A stretch of 64,000 bases of DNA from Halomonas salipaludis (GCF_002286975.1 NZ_NSKB01000004.1:124001-188000); one strand, 5' to 3'; shown: positions 28,974 to 40,955, numbered from the stretch's first letter. A program made the numbers and translations. Notes: generated by a model from the letters alone, not told the origin.

Positions 28974-30320
28974 ATGCGGATCACCATCTTTGGCTCGGGT
29001 TACGTGGGCCTGGTCACCGGGGCCTGCCTGGCCGACGTTGGCCACGACGTCATCTGCGTCGATATCGACAGCGACAAGGTTGCCGCCCTCAATGACGGCC
29101 AGGTACCGATTCACGAGCCGGGCCTGGAAACCATCATTCGTCATAACCTCGACACCGGCCGACTGCGCTTCACCACCGACGCCGCCCGCGCGGTGGAGTT
29201 CGGCCTGCTGCAGTTCATCGCCGTGGGCACGCCCCCCGACGAAGACGGCAGCGCCGACCTGCAGTACGTGCTGCAGGTGGCCCGCACCATCGCCACCCAT
29301 ATGCGCGAGTACAAGATCATCGTCGACAAGTCGACGGTACCGGTGGGCACCGCCGAGAAGGTCAGCGCCTGCGTCGCCGAGACCCTTGCCGAGCGCGGTG
29401 CAACGCTGGCCTTCGATGTCTGCTCGAATCCGGAGTTTCTCAAGGAAGGCGCGGCCATCGAGGACTTCTCGCGCGGCGCGCGGATCGTCGTCGGCACCGA
29501 CAGCGACCGCGTGCGCCAGGCCATCCGCGAATGCTACGCCCCCTACAGCCGGCTCCACGACAAGCTGATCTTCATGGACGTTCGCAGCGCCGAGCTGACC
29601 AAGTACGCCGCCAACGCGATGCTCGCCACCAAGATCAGCTTCATCAACGAGATCGCCAACCTGGCCGAGAAGCTGGGGGCCGACATCGAGCATGTACGCC
29701 ATGGCATCGGCAGCGATCCGCGCATCGGCCACCACTTCATCTATCCCGGCTGCGGCTACGGCGGTTCGTGTTTTCCCAAGGACGTCCAGGCGCTGGCGCG
29801 CACCGCCCATCAGGTCGGCCACCCGCCGCAACTCCTCGAGGCGGTGGAGTCGATCAACCTGCGCCAGAAGGATCAGCTGTTCGCCAAGCTGGAAGGCGCC
29901 TTTAACGGCGACCTGGCGGGCAAGACCATTGCCCTGTGGGGGCTGGCCTTCAAGCCCAATACCGACGACATGCGCGAAGCCCCGAGCCGCACGCTGATGG
30001 AGTCGCTATGGGCCGCCGGCGCCCGGGTCCAGGCGTTCGATCCGGAGGCCCAGGACGAGTGCCGACGCATCTACGGCGAGCGTGCCGACCTGTCGCTGTG
30101 TAAGCGCCGCGACGAGGCATTGGAGGGTGCCGACGCGCTGGTCATCTGCACCGAGTGGAAGGCCTTCCGTAGCGTCGACTTCGCCATGCTCAAGCAGGCG
30201 CTGGCCAGCCCCATCGTCATCGATGGCCGCAACCTGTTCGAACCGGCCAGCGTCAAGCAGGCCGGCCTCGATTACTACGCCATCGGGCGCGGCGACTCAC
30301 TGCAGGCCGCCCTGGCCTAG
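28974..30320 (+). CDS. ugd: UDP-glucose 6-dehydrogenase (UDP-glucuronate supply)
   Basis: Oxidises UDP-glucose to UDP-glucuronate. 448 residues. Rossmann motif [12 protein letters not shown] at the N-terminus, Lys/Glu region NPEFLKEG (152-159), catalytic C266 in [11 protein letters not shown], and a C-terminal NAD domain with [15 protein letters not shown]. These sequences fit the UDP-glucose subfamily better than GDP-mannose dehydrogenase AlgD, which separates this operon from true alginate operons. The start follows AAGGAG and a 28878 ATG is rejected for lack of one. First of six same-strand genes; the next starts nine bases later. Confidence 0.88.
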   Translation: MRITIFGSGYVGLVTGACLADVGHDVICVDIDSDKVAALNDGQVPIHEPGLETIIRHNLDTGRLRFTTDAARAVEFGLLQFIAVGTPPDEDGSADLQYVLQVARTIATHMREYKIIVDKSTVPVGTAEKVSACVAETLAERGATLAFDVCSNPEFLKEGAAIEDFSRGARIVVGTDSDRVRQAIRECYAPYSRLHDKLIFMDVRSAELTKYAANAMLATKISFINEIANLAEKLGADIEHVRHGIGSDPRIGHHFIYPGCGYGGSCFPKDVQALARTAHQVGHPPQLLEAVESINLRQKDQLFAKLEGAFNGDLAGKTIALWGLAFKPNTDDMREAPSRTLMESLWAAGARVQAFDPEAQDECRRIYGERADLSLCKRRDEALEGADALVICTEWKAFRSVDFAMLKQALASPIVIDGRNLFEPASVKQAGLDYYAIGRGDSLQAALA

Positions 30321-30328
30321 GAGTCGGT

Positions 30329-31900
30329 ATGCAACCCTCTACCCCGCAACCCTCCGTCGCCAGCTGGGCGACGGAGGTCACCGTGCTGCTGTTCGGGCTG
30401 GCACTGCTGGTGGTGCTGATCAGCGAGCTGCCCCGCGACATCTTCTCGCCGGAGTCGCAGAGCTTCTTCTTCGTGATCGGTGCCATCGGCATGTGGCGCT
30501 ACTCGTGGTGGTTCGTCCAGGCCGCGCGTTCGGTGTGGTACAACCGCCAGGTCTTTCCCCAGCTGCGCGCCGAGGCCGACGCCCTGGGCGACGCCGCCAA
30601 GCCCAGCGAGCTGTACGTGCTGTGCACCTCCTACCGCATCGAGCCGGAGGTCAACTTCGCGGTCTACGACGCGCTGATCGGCGAGGCCCGCGACTACGGG
30701 GTGCCGACGCTGGTCTTCGCGGCGATCTCCGACCGCAGCGATGTCGACGTGATCGAGCATGTGCTCGACGAGCACGGCTGGCCGGCCAATATCGAGGTGC
30801 GCTACATGTTCCAGAAGGGCGATGGCAAGCGCTCGGCGATGGCCGAGGTGCTGCGTGCCATCTCGCGCTGCTCGCCGGCGCCGGACGCCCTGCTGGTGTC
30901 GATGGACGGCGATATCCGCCTCGAGCCCGGCACCCTGTCACGCTCGCTGTCGTTCTTCGCCCTGCAGGACGACCTCGGCGCCTTGACCACCAACAACAAC
31001 GCCATCGTCACCGGCGACGACGCCACCAAGGAGTGGTACGACCTGCGCTACGCCCAGCGCCATCTGGTGATGAGCTCGATGTCGCTATCCCAGCGCCTGC
31101 TGGTACTGACCGGCCGCTACAGCGCCTTTCGCGCCGAGCTGGCGACCCAGCCCAGCTTCATCGAGCTGGTCGAGAACGACCACGTCGAGCACTGGCGCTT
31201 CGGTAACTTCAAGTTCCTCTCCGGCGACGACAAGTCGACCTGGTACTGGCTGCTGCAGCGTGGCTGGAAGATGCGCTATCTGCCCGACGTCTACGTCTCG
31301 GGGTTCGAGGAACTGCCCGATCGCCGACGCTTCTTCGCCTCGACCCTCGACCTGATGCGTCGCTGGTACGGCAATATGCTGCGCACCAGCGACCGCGCCA
31401 TCGCCCTGGGACCACGCCCGATGGGACTGTTCACCTGGTGGAGCCTGGTCGACCAGCGCTTGTCGATGTGGACCACCCTGGTGGGTCCCACGGTAGCCAT
31501 CCTGGTCACCGCCTTCGTGCGTCCGTCGTTCATCTTCGCCTATCTGCTGTGGATCCTGTTCACGCGCAGCATCGCAGCGCTGATCCTGGCCTGGCAGCGC
31601 GGCCGCTTCAGCCTGCTGTGGGTGCCGCTGCTCTACTACAACCAGATCGGCGGGGCACTGCTCAAGACCTACGTCAGCTTCCGCTTCAATCGTCAGAAAT
31701 GGTCACGCCAGGGCATCTCTGCCGGCGAGCCGACGAACCAGCGCGCGGTGCGCCGCCAGCGCCGCATGGGCCACTTCATGCACGGCGTCTACCTGGCCAG
31801 CCTGCTGTTCGTACTGGTGCTGGCCACCGGCGTACTGGCCCCGCCGGATAGCGTGTCGCTGAACATCTTCCACGACGGCGGTGGCCTCAACGGCCGCTGA
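30329..31900 (+). CDS. Alg8-like processive family-2 glycosyltransferase (polymer synthase)
   Basis: 523-residue inner-membrane synthase that would polymerise the sugar and pass it across the membrane. Membrane segments at about residues 17-34, 44-66, 381-425, 436-450 and 495-512 flank a cytoplasmic GT2 domain. Substrate motif MDGDIRLEPG has D193 and D195, the catalytic region is SGDDKSTWYWLL (298-309), and acceptor motif RRWYGNMLR is at 344-352. The GDDKSTWYWLL block is typical of Alg8. AGGAG precedes the start. Given the Ugd upstream, UDP-glucuronate is the likely donor (inference). Confidence 0.85.
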   Translation: MQPSTPQPSVASWATEVTVLLFGLALLVVLISELPRDIFSPESQSFFFVIGAIGMWRYSWWFVQAARSVWYNRQVFPQLRAEADALGDAAKPSELYVLCTSYRIEPEVNFAVYDALIGEARDYGVPTLVFAAISDRSDVDVIEHVLDEHGWPANIEVRYMFQKGDGKRSAMAEVLRAISRCSPAPDALLVSMDGDIRLEPGTLSRSLSFFALQDDLGALTTNNNAIVTGDDATKEWYDLRYAQRHLVMSSMSLSQRLLVLTGRYSAFRAELATQPSFIELVENDHVEHWRFGNFKFLSGDDKSTWYWLLQRGWKMRYLPDVYVSGFEELPDRRRFFASTLDLMRRWYGNMLRTSDRAIALGPRPMGLFTWWSLVDQRLSMWTTLVGPTVAILVTAFVRPSFIFAYLLWILFTRSIAALILAWQRGRFSLLWVPLLYYNQIGGALLKTYVSFRFNRQKWSRQGISAGEPTNQRAVRRQRRMGHFMHGVYLASLLFVLVLATGVLAPPDSVSLNIFHDGGGLNGR

Positions 31901-31937
31901 TGTCTGCCCCGATTCGCGTTTGCAAGGAGCCTGTCAC

Positions 31938-33539
31938 ATGGACCCACGATATCCCGGTCGCCATGATCGAAGTGAACCCACCCTCGGCGCTCGACGTCGC
32001 TACCTGGACGAAGGCCCGACCAGGCGCAATGGCTACCATGCCGCCGAGCATCACGCTCCGCCCCAGGAGACGCACGACTACCGCGAGGCGCCGCGCGCCG
32101 CGGACAGGCTGCGCCACGAGCGCCGCGACGAGCGCCAGCACGTGCGCATCTCGCCGCCGTTTCGCGTCGAGCTGGCCGACGGCCGGCGCCTCAACGGGCT
32201 GGACCTGTCGCTGGGCGGTTTCGCCGCCCATGCCGACACTACCCTGGCCATCGACAGCCTGGTCGACGCCAGCCTGCTGGTCGAGGCCGGCGGCGCCGAG
32301 CTGATCATTCCGCTGCAGGCGCGCTGCCTGCGCTGCCACCCGTTCGAGGCTCACGGCGACCATAAGCTGGCGTTCCAGATCACCGCCATCGACCCGCCCC
32401 ACCTCGAGTTGCTGCGTCAGGTGGTGCGCGCCTACCTCAGCGGCCGGCATGCCAGCATCGAGCGGCTGGTCAGCGAGGAGGATCCACAAACGCCGCGCAA
32501 GCGCAAGCAGACCAGCGGCCCCACCCCGCCGGGGCGAACGCCCAAGCCGTGGGGACGCTACGCGCTGCTGTTTGCCGCCGCTGGGGTGCTGGTGGTAGCC
32601 GCTGCCGCCACCGCCTACCGCAACTTCATGCTCATCGAACCGAGCTTCGCTGCGGTCACCGCGCCGCGTATCGACATCCGCGCCCCCGGGGCGGGGATCC
32701 TGCGCGAGCACCAGTGGGAGGCCGGCGACCGCGTCGAGCGCGACGAATACCTGACCGGGGTCAACAACAGCGACCTCGAGTCCGACCTGATCCTGGCCCA
32801 GGCCTCGCACCGCTACAACTCGCAGCTGATCGACAATCTCCAGGCCAGCCTCGACGACCCCAACGCCCAGCAGGTCAGTCTGGTCAACTCGACCCAGCCA
32901 GCCAGCGGCGACACCGTCAACTACGAGACCGCCTCGCCGGAGATCGCCCAGGCGCGGGTCGAGCAATTCGAGACCACCCGCGACTACGAGAGCTCGCGGA
33001 TCAGCGCCCTGCAGTCACGCATGTCGATGAACGAGATCACCAGCCCCTGCGACTGCCTGGTGGCCTGGGCGCTTTCCAGCGCCGACGGCACCTACATCAA
33101 CGAGAGCGAGCGCATCATGACGCTGATTCGCACCGGCGAGGACGACGTGATGGTCGAAGCGCTGGTGCACATGAGCGATATCGTGCGCATCGAGCCCGAG
33201 CAGGTCGCCTATGTCGCCCTGCCCTACGCCTCGGAACCGATTCGCGCCCAGGTACGCAGCGTGGCGCTCGACGTCGAGCGCCAGCCGCGCGCCGGCTTCC
33301 CGGACTGGGTGCGTCAGCAGCAGAACGTGGCCAGCGTGCTGCTGGTGCCCGAGACCGACCTGCCGGCGGATGCCGTAGGCCAGCCGGTCGACGTGCGCTT
33401 CGCCGAGCAGCCGATGCTGGCCGCCGGCGCCGAATGGGTGTGGCAGGGCGGCCGCGCCATGGCGCAGTTCGTCGAGCGCCTTTATCAGGCGGCGCGGGGC
33501 GGCGCCGACGCCCCTCCCGAGCAAGCCCAGGAGAGCTAA
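31938..33539 (+). CDS. Alg44-like PilZ/HlyD co-polymerase (c-di-GMP receptor)
   Basis: 533 residues. An Arg/His-rich N-terminal extension of about 60 residues precedes a PilZ domain with c-di-GMP motif residues R66/R70 (RQHVR) and D89-x-S91-x-x-G94 (DLSLGG). One membrane helix lies at 208-226, followed by a periplasmic HlyD/membrane-fusion part (ITSPCDCLVAWALSSADGTY is the barrel-sandwich signature). Alg44 is about 390 residues, so this is longer. It would switch on the neighbouring synthase when c-di-GMP is high. The start at 31938 follows AAGGAG. Confidence 0.85.
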   Translation: MDPRYPGRHDRSEPTLGARRRYLDEGPTRRNGYHAAEHHAPPQETHDYREAPRAADRLRHERRDERQHVRISPPFRVELADGRRLNGLDLSLGGFAAHADTTLAIDSLVDASLLVEAGGAELIIPLQARCLRCHPFEAHGDHKLAFQITAIDPPHLELLRQVVRAYLSGRHASIERLVSEEDPQTPRKRKQTSGPTPPGRTPKPWGRYALLFAAAGVLVVAAAATAYRNFMLIEPSFAAVTAPRIDIRAPGAGILREHQWEAGDRVERDEYLTGVNNSDLESDLILAQASHRYNSQLIDNLQASLDDPNAQQVSLVNSTQPASGDTVNYETASPEIAQARVEQFETTRDYESSRISALQSRMSMNEITSPCDCLVAWALSSADGTYINESERIMTLIRTGEDDVMVEALVHMSDIVRIEPEQVAYVALPYASEPIRAQVRSVALDVERQPRAGFPDWVRQQQNVASVLLVPETDLPADAVGQPVDVRFAEQPMLAAGAEWVWQGGRAMAQFVERLYQAARGGADAPPEQAQES

Positions 33540-34435
33540 TGATGCCAAGGTTTCCGATCCATCCAAGCCCCAGCTGCGCGGCGCTGGCCATGAGCGCTCT
33601 ACTCGCGACGCTGCCACTGGCCGCCGACGACAGCGACGCCGCCCTGACCACCCCCGAGCCACAGGGTTGCTCGGCACGCTACAGCGAGGTCGTCCATCAC
33701 CGTCCGGCAAGCGATGCGACTACCCCCCAGCAGGCGGTGCGCCGCGGCTTCGACACCCAACGCGACTGGGGCACCGAGCACAACGTCGAGGTGCTGGCCG
33801 CACACGACGGTGGCCTCGAGCAGCCGGTACTGCGCGTGCACTACCCGGCCGGCACCTCCTCCCCCGGCGACGACGGCAACGGCCGTGGCCGGGGCGGCGC
33901 CGGCTTTTATACCGAGGACGCCGCCCTGGCCGGCGCCGACCGCGTCTGCCTGCGCTACCAGGTACGCTTCGCCGAGGATTTCGACTTCGTGCGCGGCGGC
34001 AAGCTGCCGGGACTCTACGGCGGCGAGGGGCCCAGTGGCGGCGAAGCCGCCGACGGCGACAACGGCTTCTCGATGCGCTTCATGTGGCGCGAACAGGGCC
34101 AGGGCGAGCTCTATGAGTACGTCGTCAACCAGGACGAGGACCACGGCGCCTCGGTGGGCCGAGGCCTGTGGCACTTCCCCACCGGCCGCTGGGTCAGCGT
34201 CGAGCAGGAGGTGGTGCTCAATCACCCCGACCGCGACGACGGCGTCGCCCGGGTATGGATCGACGGCGAGCCAGTGCTCGAACAGCACGGCATCGTCTAT
34301 CGCACCAGCCAGGATGTCGGCATCGAGGGGGTGATGTTCTCCACCTTCTTCGGCGGCCACGGCGAAGGCTGGCGCACGCCACGCGACCAGCACGCCGACT
34401 TCGGCGACTTCCGGCTCTACACCCCAGGATCATGA
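33539..34435 (+). CDS. Periplasmic polysaccharide lyase, PL14/PL20-like jelly roll
   Basis: 298 residues with a signal peptide (about 1-29). The mature part is a beta jelly roll with FDFVRGGKLPGLYGG (148-162), MRFMWREQG (179-187) and FSTFFGGHGEGW (268-279), the pattern of PL14/PL20-type lyases. Those families include alginate and beta-1,4-glucuronan lyases. The ATG overlaps the last base of the upstream stop, so the genes are coupled. No such enzyme is part of the standard alginate operon. Confidence 0.72.
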   Translation: MMPRFPIHPSPSCAALAMSALLATLPLAADDSDAALTTPEPQGCSARYSEVVHHRPASDATTPQQAVRRGFDTQRDWGTEHNVEVLAAHDGGLEQPVLRVHYPAGTSSPGDDGNGRGRGGAGFYTEDAALAGADRVCLRYQVRFAEDFDFVRGGKLPGLYGGEGPSGGEAADGDNGFSMRFMWREQGQGELYEYVVNQDEDHGASVGRGLWHFPTGRWVSVEQEVVLNHPDRDDGVARVWIDGEPVLEQHGIVYRTSQDVGIEGVMFSTFFGGHGEGWRTPRDQHADFGDFRLYTPGS

Positions 34436-35688
34436 TGCCCATGCCGTCGACACACGCCCTATCAACCTCCTGCCGGCGCCCGGCCCTGCTTGGGCCGGTT
34501 GCCGCGCTGCTGCTCGGCGTCGCCTCCAGCGCCACCGCCTTGACCACCGCCGAGCGCGAGGCACTGGATCTATCCGACTACACCGTCACCGCCCCCGACG
34601 CCGGCTACTTCGACGTCGAGGCGCGCATGGCACTGCTCGATGACACCTCCAACGCGCTGCTGCTGCAGGAGCTCGACGAACTCGCCACCGGTACCAGCTG
34701 CCGGCAGCTGCTGAGCATTCCGCCGATCACCACCCGGCTGCGGGTCCCGGGCTACTACCCCAACCCCGAAGAGTGGCAACTCGCCTCGGAGCCACTGTTC
34801 CAGTTCGAGGACAGCGTGTCGCAGCTGGCCGGCAGCTTCGTCGCCACTGGCGACGACTACTACGCCGACTGCTTGGTGCGCTTCCTCGAGCGCTGGGCGC
34901 TCAACGATGCGCTGCTGGACTTCCACTACGAATCGATGGAACCCCAGGCGTGGTTCGCCACCGAGTCGATGATCTTCGCCGCGGCCATGGCCTACTCGGT
35001 GGTGCGCCCATACATCGACGAGCTCGAACAGCAGCGAGCCACTGTCGAGGGCTGGCTCGAACGGCTCAGCGAGCGTCACATCAGCATCCCCGGCGAGGAG
35101 GGCAACAGCTGCTGTAACAACCACTTTTACCGCCGTGCGCTCTACGCGGCGATGGTCGGCGTGCTGCTGGAGGACGACGCGCTATTCCAGATCGGCGTCA
35201 GCGCCGTCTACTCGGCGCTCCACGACCTCACCGAGGAGGGCGCGCTGCCGCTGGAAGTGGCCCGCGGCCGCCGCGCCACCCACTACCAGAACTACGCCCT
35301 GCTCTACCTGATTCCGATCATGGAGATCGTCGCCCGCCAGGGCTATGACATCCATGACCTCGAGATCGACGGCCGCAGTATCCACGACGCCGTGGACTTC
35401 GCCATGCAGGCCATCGCCGACCCGGCCAACCTCGGCGAGGACGTGCCCCTCGAGCAGTACGGCGGTTTTCTCCAGGATCCACAGTACTTCGCCTGGATGG
35501 AGCTCTACCAGACGCGCTTCGATGACCCGCGTATCGCCGACTTCCTGCCCCGCCTGCGTCCCATCTACAACCGTAGTGCCGGCGGCTATATGACCCTCTA
35601 CGTGATGCCGCCCGAGACGCAGCAGCAGATCATCCTCGACGACGACGCGCCGACCACCCAAGGCTTCGATGGCCTCGCGGCAAACTGA
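34432..35688 (+). CDS. AlgL-like family PL5 polyuronate lyase
   Basis: 418 residues: signal peptide to about 36 (ATA-L), then an alpha/alpha barrel. PL5 catalytic residues align by eye: N230/H231 in CCNNHFYRRA, R278 in EVARGRRATHY, Y285 in the same block, followed by QNYAL. AlgL clears stray polymer from the periplasm. A PL5 enzyme from Stenotrophomonas also cuts poly-glucuronate, which would suit this operon. The start overlaps the upstream stop (ATGATG over TGA). The NSCCNN double Cys is unusual. Confidence 0.82.
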   Translation: MMPMPSTHALSTSCRRPALLGPVAALLLGVASSATALTTAEREALDLSDYTVTAPDAGYFDVEARMALLDDTSNALLLQELDELATGTSCRQLLSIPPITTRLRVPGYYPNPEEWQLASEPLFQFEDSVSQLAGSFVATGDDYYADCLVRFLERWALNDALLDFHYESMEPQAWFATESMIFAAAMAYSVVRPYIDELEQQRATVEGWLERLSERHISIPGEEGNSCCNNHFYRRALYAAMVGVLLEDDALFQIGVSAVYSALHDLTEEGALPLEVARGRRATHYQNYALLYLIPIMEIVARQGYDIHDLEIDGRSIHDAVDFAMQAIADPANLGEDVPLEQYGGFLQDPQYFAWMELYQTRFDDPRIADFLPRLRPIYNRSAGGYMTLYVMPPETQQQIILDDDAPTTQGFDGLAAN

Positions 35689-35720
35689 GCGTCGCGCACT
35701 CCCACGGCAAGGAAAACACC

Positions 35721-38246
35721 ATGCAACGACCACACCACCTACGCCCCCTCGTCACTCCCTGGCGCCAACTGCCCGCTTGTGCCGGGCTGGCCCTGCTGGT
35801 CGGATGCGCCAGCTCCGGCGGCACACCGCCGGGGGAGAACCACGCCACCGCCCTGCCCGCGCAGTACAGCCACTGGTTCGAAGGTAACGTCGAGGCTGAC
35901 ATGAGCGGCGACGATTGGAGCCGCGTCAACTACGCCCAGCAGCTCATCGAAGAGGGCAACTATACCCGCGCCCAGGATCAGCTGCGCCAGATGATCAACC
36001 TCGGCTTTCCGCCGGCGTCCTACCACATGGGGCGGATGTACGAGAACGGCCTCGGCGTCGAACGCGACCCCGCCGAGGCAGCACGCCACTACGCCGAGGC
36101 GCTGGCGCTGCCGTCCTCCTCCCGCGGCCACGCCTCGCTCAACCTGGCCAAGCTCTATCTCGAGGGCGACGGCGTGGCGCGCAACGACGCCCTGGCCTAC
36201 TACCTGCTGTGGCAGGCCATCGACGAAGAGGTCGAACGCGATGCCGAGATCACCCTGGCGGAACTGATGGTCGAGGGCGGTGACGGCGTCCAGGCCGACC
36301 CACGCCTGGCACACCGCCTCTATCGGCGCGCTGCCGAGCGCGGCGACTCACGCGCCCAGCTGGCCCTGGCCGAGGCCTATCGCGCCGACGGCTGGCTGGT
36401 CGACGACCCCGAGCGCTCCCGGCAGTACGCCGAGCAGGCCGCCGCCGGGCTGCAGGCCGAGGCCGAAGCCGGCGACACCGGCGCCATGCAGCGCCTGGCA
36501 CGCCTCTACGGCGACGATGGCCTGCTCGACGGAGACCCGCAGCAGCGCCTCGACTGGCTGCTGGCGGCGGCGGAATCCGGCGAACCCGGCGCCCAGACCC
36601 AGGCCGCACGCCTGCTGCTGGAAAGCGGCGATGAGGCCCAGGCCATCAGCCTGCTGGAGACCGCCGCCGGCCACGGTGACATCGACGCCATGGCGCTGCT
36701 TGGCGACCACCTGCTGCAGCGCTCTGCCCATGACGGCCAGGGCATCGCCTGGCTCGAGCGCGCCGCCGAGCGGGGCTCGGCCGATGCCGCGATCAGCCTG
36801 GCCCGCGCCTACCTCGACGGCAACGGCATCGCCGGTGACCCGCAGCAGGCCATCGCTCTGCTCGAACAGGCCGCCGAGCAGGACGACGGCTTCGCCCTGG
36901 CGCTGCTCGGCGAGCTTTACCTCAGCGACGAGCACCTGCCCTCGCAGCCACTGCAGGCCGTCGACTACCTGCAGCGCGGCCACGAACTCGGCCACCCCTA
37001 CGCCACCATGCAGCTCGGCGAGGTCTATCTCGAGGGCCGCGGCATGGCCGGCAACCCGCGTCAGGCCGAGACCCTGCTACGCGAAGCGGCACGCCAGGGA
37101 CAGGCCAGCGCCAAGCGCCTGCTCGGCGAGGCCTACCTGGAGGGCGAGACCCTCGACTATCACCCGTCGCGCGGCGAGCGCCTGCTGCGCGAGGCCATCG
37201 AGGCCGGCGACACCACCGCCATGACGGTGCTCGGCGAGGCCTATCTGGAAGGCATCGAAGGCGAGCTGCAGCCCGAGTGGGGCATCGACCTGCTCGAGGA
37301 TGCCGCCCGCCAGGGCGACGACTATGCGATGGTGGTGATGGGCCGCGCCTACCGCCACGGCGACGGCGTCGAACGCGACCTACAGCAATCCGCCTACTGG
37401 CTGCGCCAGGCCGAGGATGCCGGTCACGAGTCGGCCGGCGATGCGCTGATGTACACCCAGCGCGATCTCGGCGCGGCGGGGAATATCGAAGCGCTGGTCA
37501 GCGCCGCCGAAGATGGCCACCCCGGCGCCATGGCCGATCTGGGTCGCGCCTATCTCGAGGGCCAGGGGGTCGCCGCCAACGCCGACCAGGCCCGCGCCTG
37601 GCTGCAACGCGCCGATCGCGCCGGTCATCCTGGTGCCGCGGCGAGTCTCGGCCGCCTGCAGCTCGAGGCCGGCGATGAAGCCGCCGCCCGCGACTACCTG
37701 GAGCGTGCCGTGGCCGGTGGCCATGGCGGTGCCCAGGCCGACCTCGGCGAGCTGCTGATCGACTCGGGCGACGACCCCGAGCGTGGCATGCAGCTGCTTA
37801 CGCAAGCGGCCGACGCCGGCCATAGCGGCGCGCGCCTGCAGCTCGGCCAGGCCTACCTGCACGGCGACGAGGGCCTGCCCCAGGACACCCAGCGCGGCCT
37901 CGACTACCTGCAGGAGGCGGTGGACAACGGCCACCCCGGCGCCCAGGCGGTGCTGGGCCGCGAGTACCTGCGCGGTGAGGTGCTGGAGTACGACGCCACG
38001 CGCGGCAGCGACCTGCTGCTGGCCGCCGCCGAGCAGGGCCATGCAAGCGCACGCCTGGCGCTGGCCGAGGCCTACCTGGCGGCCAACGGCCTGGAGAGCG
38101 CCAACAACGAGCAGGCGCTGATCTGGCTGGAGGGCGTGATCGAGGGCGACAGCCAGCTGGCCTCACAGACCCTGCGCCAGTTGCTCACCGAAGATAGCGC
38201 CCGCGACGCCATCGGCAGTCGCGATCTCTCGGCGGCCATCCGCTGA
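35721..38246 (+). CDS. AlgK-like Sel1-repeat lipoprotein, enlarged
   Basis: 841 residues. The lipobox is LLVGC, with C29 the lipidated Cys. The rest is an array of about 18-20 Sel1-like TPR repeats of about 36 residues (for example GRMYENGLGVERDPAEAARHY and LGEVYLEGRGMAGNPRQAET). AlgK, about 450-480 residues, is the outer-membrane lipoprotein scaffold of alginate secretion; this protein is nearly twice that. It is the last gene of the operon; no AlgE-type porin follows. Confidence 0.85.
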   Translation: MQRPHHLRPLVTPWRQLPACAGLALLVGCASSGGTPPGENHATALPAQYSHWFEGNVEADMSGDDWSRVNYAQQLIEEGNYTRAQDQLRQMINLGFPPASYHMGRMYENGLGVERDPAEAARHYAEALALPSSSRGHASLNLAKLYLEGDGVARNDALAYYLLWQAIDEEVERDAEITLAELMVEGGDGVQADPRLAHRLYRRAAERGDSRAQLALAEAYRADGWLVDDPERSRQYAEQAAAGLQAEAEAGDTGAMQRLARLYGDDGLLDGDPQQRLDWLLAAAESGEPGAQTQAARLLLESGDEAQAISLLETAAGHGDIDAMALLGDHLLQRSAHDGQGIAWLERAAERGSADAAISLARAYLDGNGIAGDPQQAIALLEQAAEQDDGFALALLGELYLSDEHLPSQPLQAVDYLQRGHELGHPYATMQLGEVYLEGRGMAGNPRQAETLLREAARQGQASAKRLLGEAYLEGETLDYHPSRGERLLREAIEAGDTTAMTVLGEAYLEGIEGELQPEWGIDLLEDAARQGDDYAMVVMGRAYRHGDGVERDLQQSAYWLRQAEDAGHESAGDALMYTQRDLGAAGNIEALVSAAEDGHPGAMADLGRAYLEGQGVAANADQARAWLQRADRAGHPGAAASLGRLQLEAGDEAAARDYLERAVAGGHGGAQADLGELLIDSGDDPERGMQLLTQAADAGHSGARLQLGQAYLHGDEGLPQDTQRGLDYLQEAVDNGHPGAQAVLGREYLRGEVLEYDATRGSDLLLAAAEQGHASARLALAEAYLAANGLESANNEQALIWLEGVIEGDSQLASQTLRQLLTEDSARDAIGSRDLSAAIR

Positions 38247-38271
38247 GTCCCGCCAAGGCGCCCTGGCAAAC

Positions 38272-38305
38272 CGCAACGAGCCGCCCCAAGGGGCGGCTCG
38301 TTGCG
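38272..38305. terminator. Strong bidirectional terminator hairpin
   Basis: A perfect 16-bp inverted repeat CGCAACGAGCCGCCCC / GGGGCGGCTCGTTGCG with only two bases between the arms. It lies between the convergent Sel1-repeat and purA genes and can serve both strands, although T-tracts are short. Confidence 0.8.
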
Positions 38306-38331
38306 TGTCAGACGGCGTTCAAACTGCGGCA

Positions 38332-40856
<2,525 letters not shown>

Positions 40857-40881
40857 GTGTCCTGTCCTGCCAGAAATGCAC

Positions 40882-40905
40882 AAAAAAACCGGGCCACGCC
40901 CGGTT
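40882..40905 (-). terminator. Terminator/attenuator between hflC and hisZ
   Basis: AACCGGGC / GCCCGGTT stem, followed on the minus strand by TTTTTTT-GTG. It would end hflKC transcripts and let only part of them continue into hisZ and purA. Confidence 0.85.
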
Positions 40906-40955
40906 CGAGGATTCTACCACGTTTGGCCCCGGGGTGAACCCCGGGGCCGTGCCGC

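Noticed and set aside
32549-34435. 628-codon frame joining the Alg44-like and lyase genes
   Set aside because: The first half is Arg/Pro-rich out-of-frame translation of the Alg44-like gene; only the part from 33539 is the lyase.
28974-38246. Calling the operon a standard alginate (alg) operon
   Set aside because: Dehydrogenase motifs are of the UDP-glucose type and porin, epimerase and acetylation genes are missing.
33659-38250. CRISPR-like periodicity in the Sel1 gene
   Set aside because: The roughly 108-base periodicity encodes Sel1 protein repeats in one frame; units are not identical and there are no spacers.
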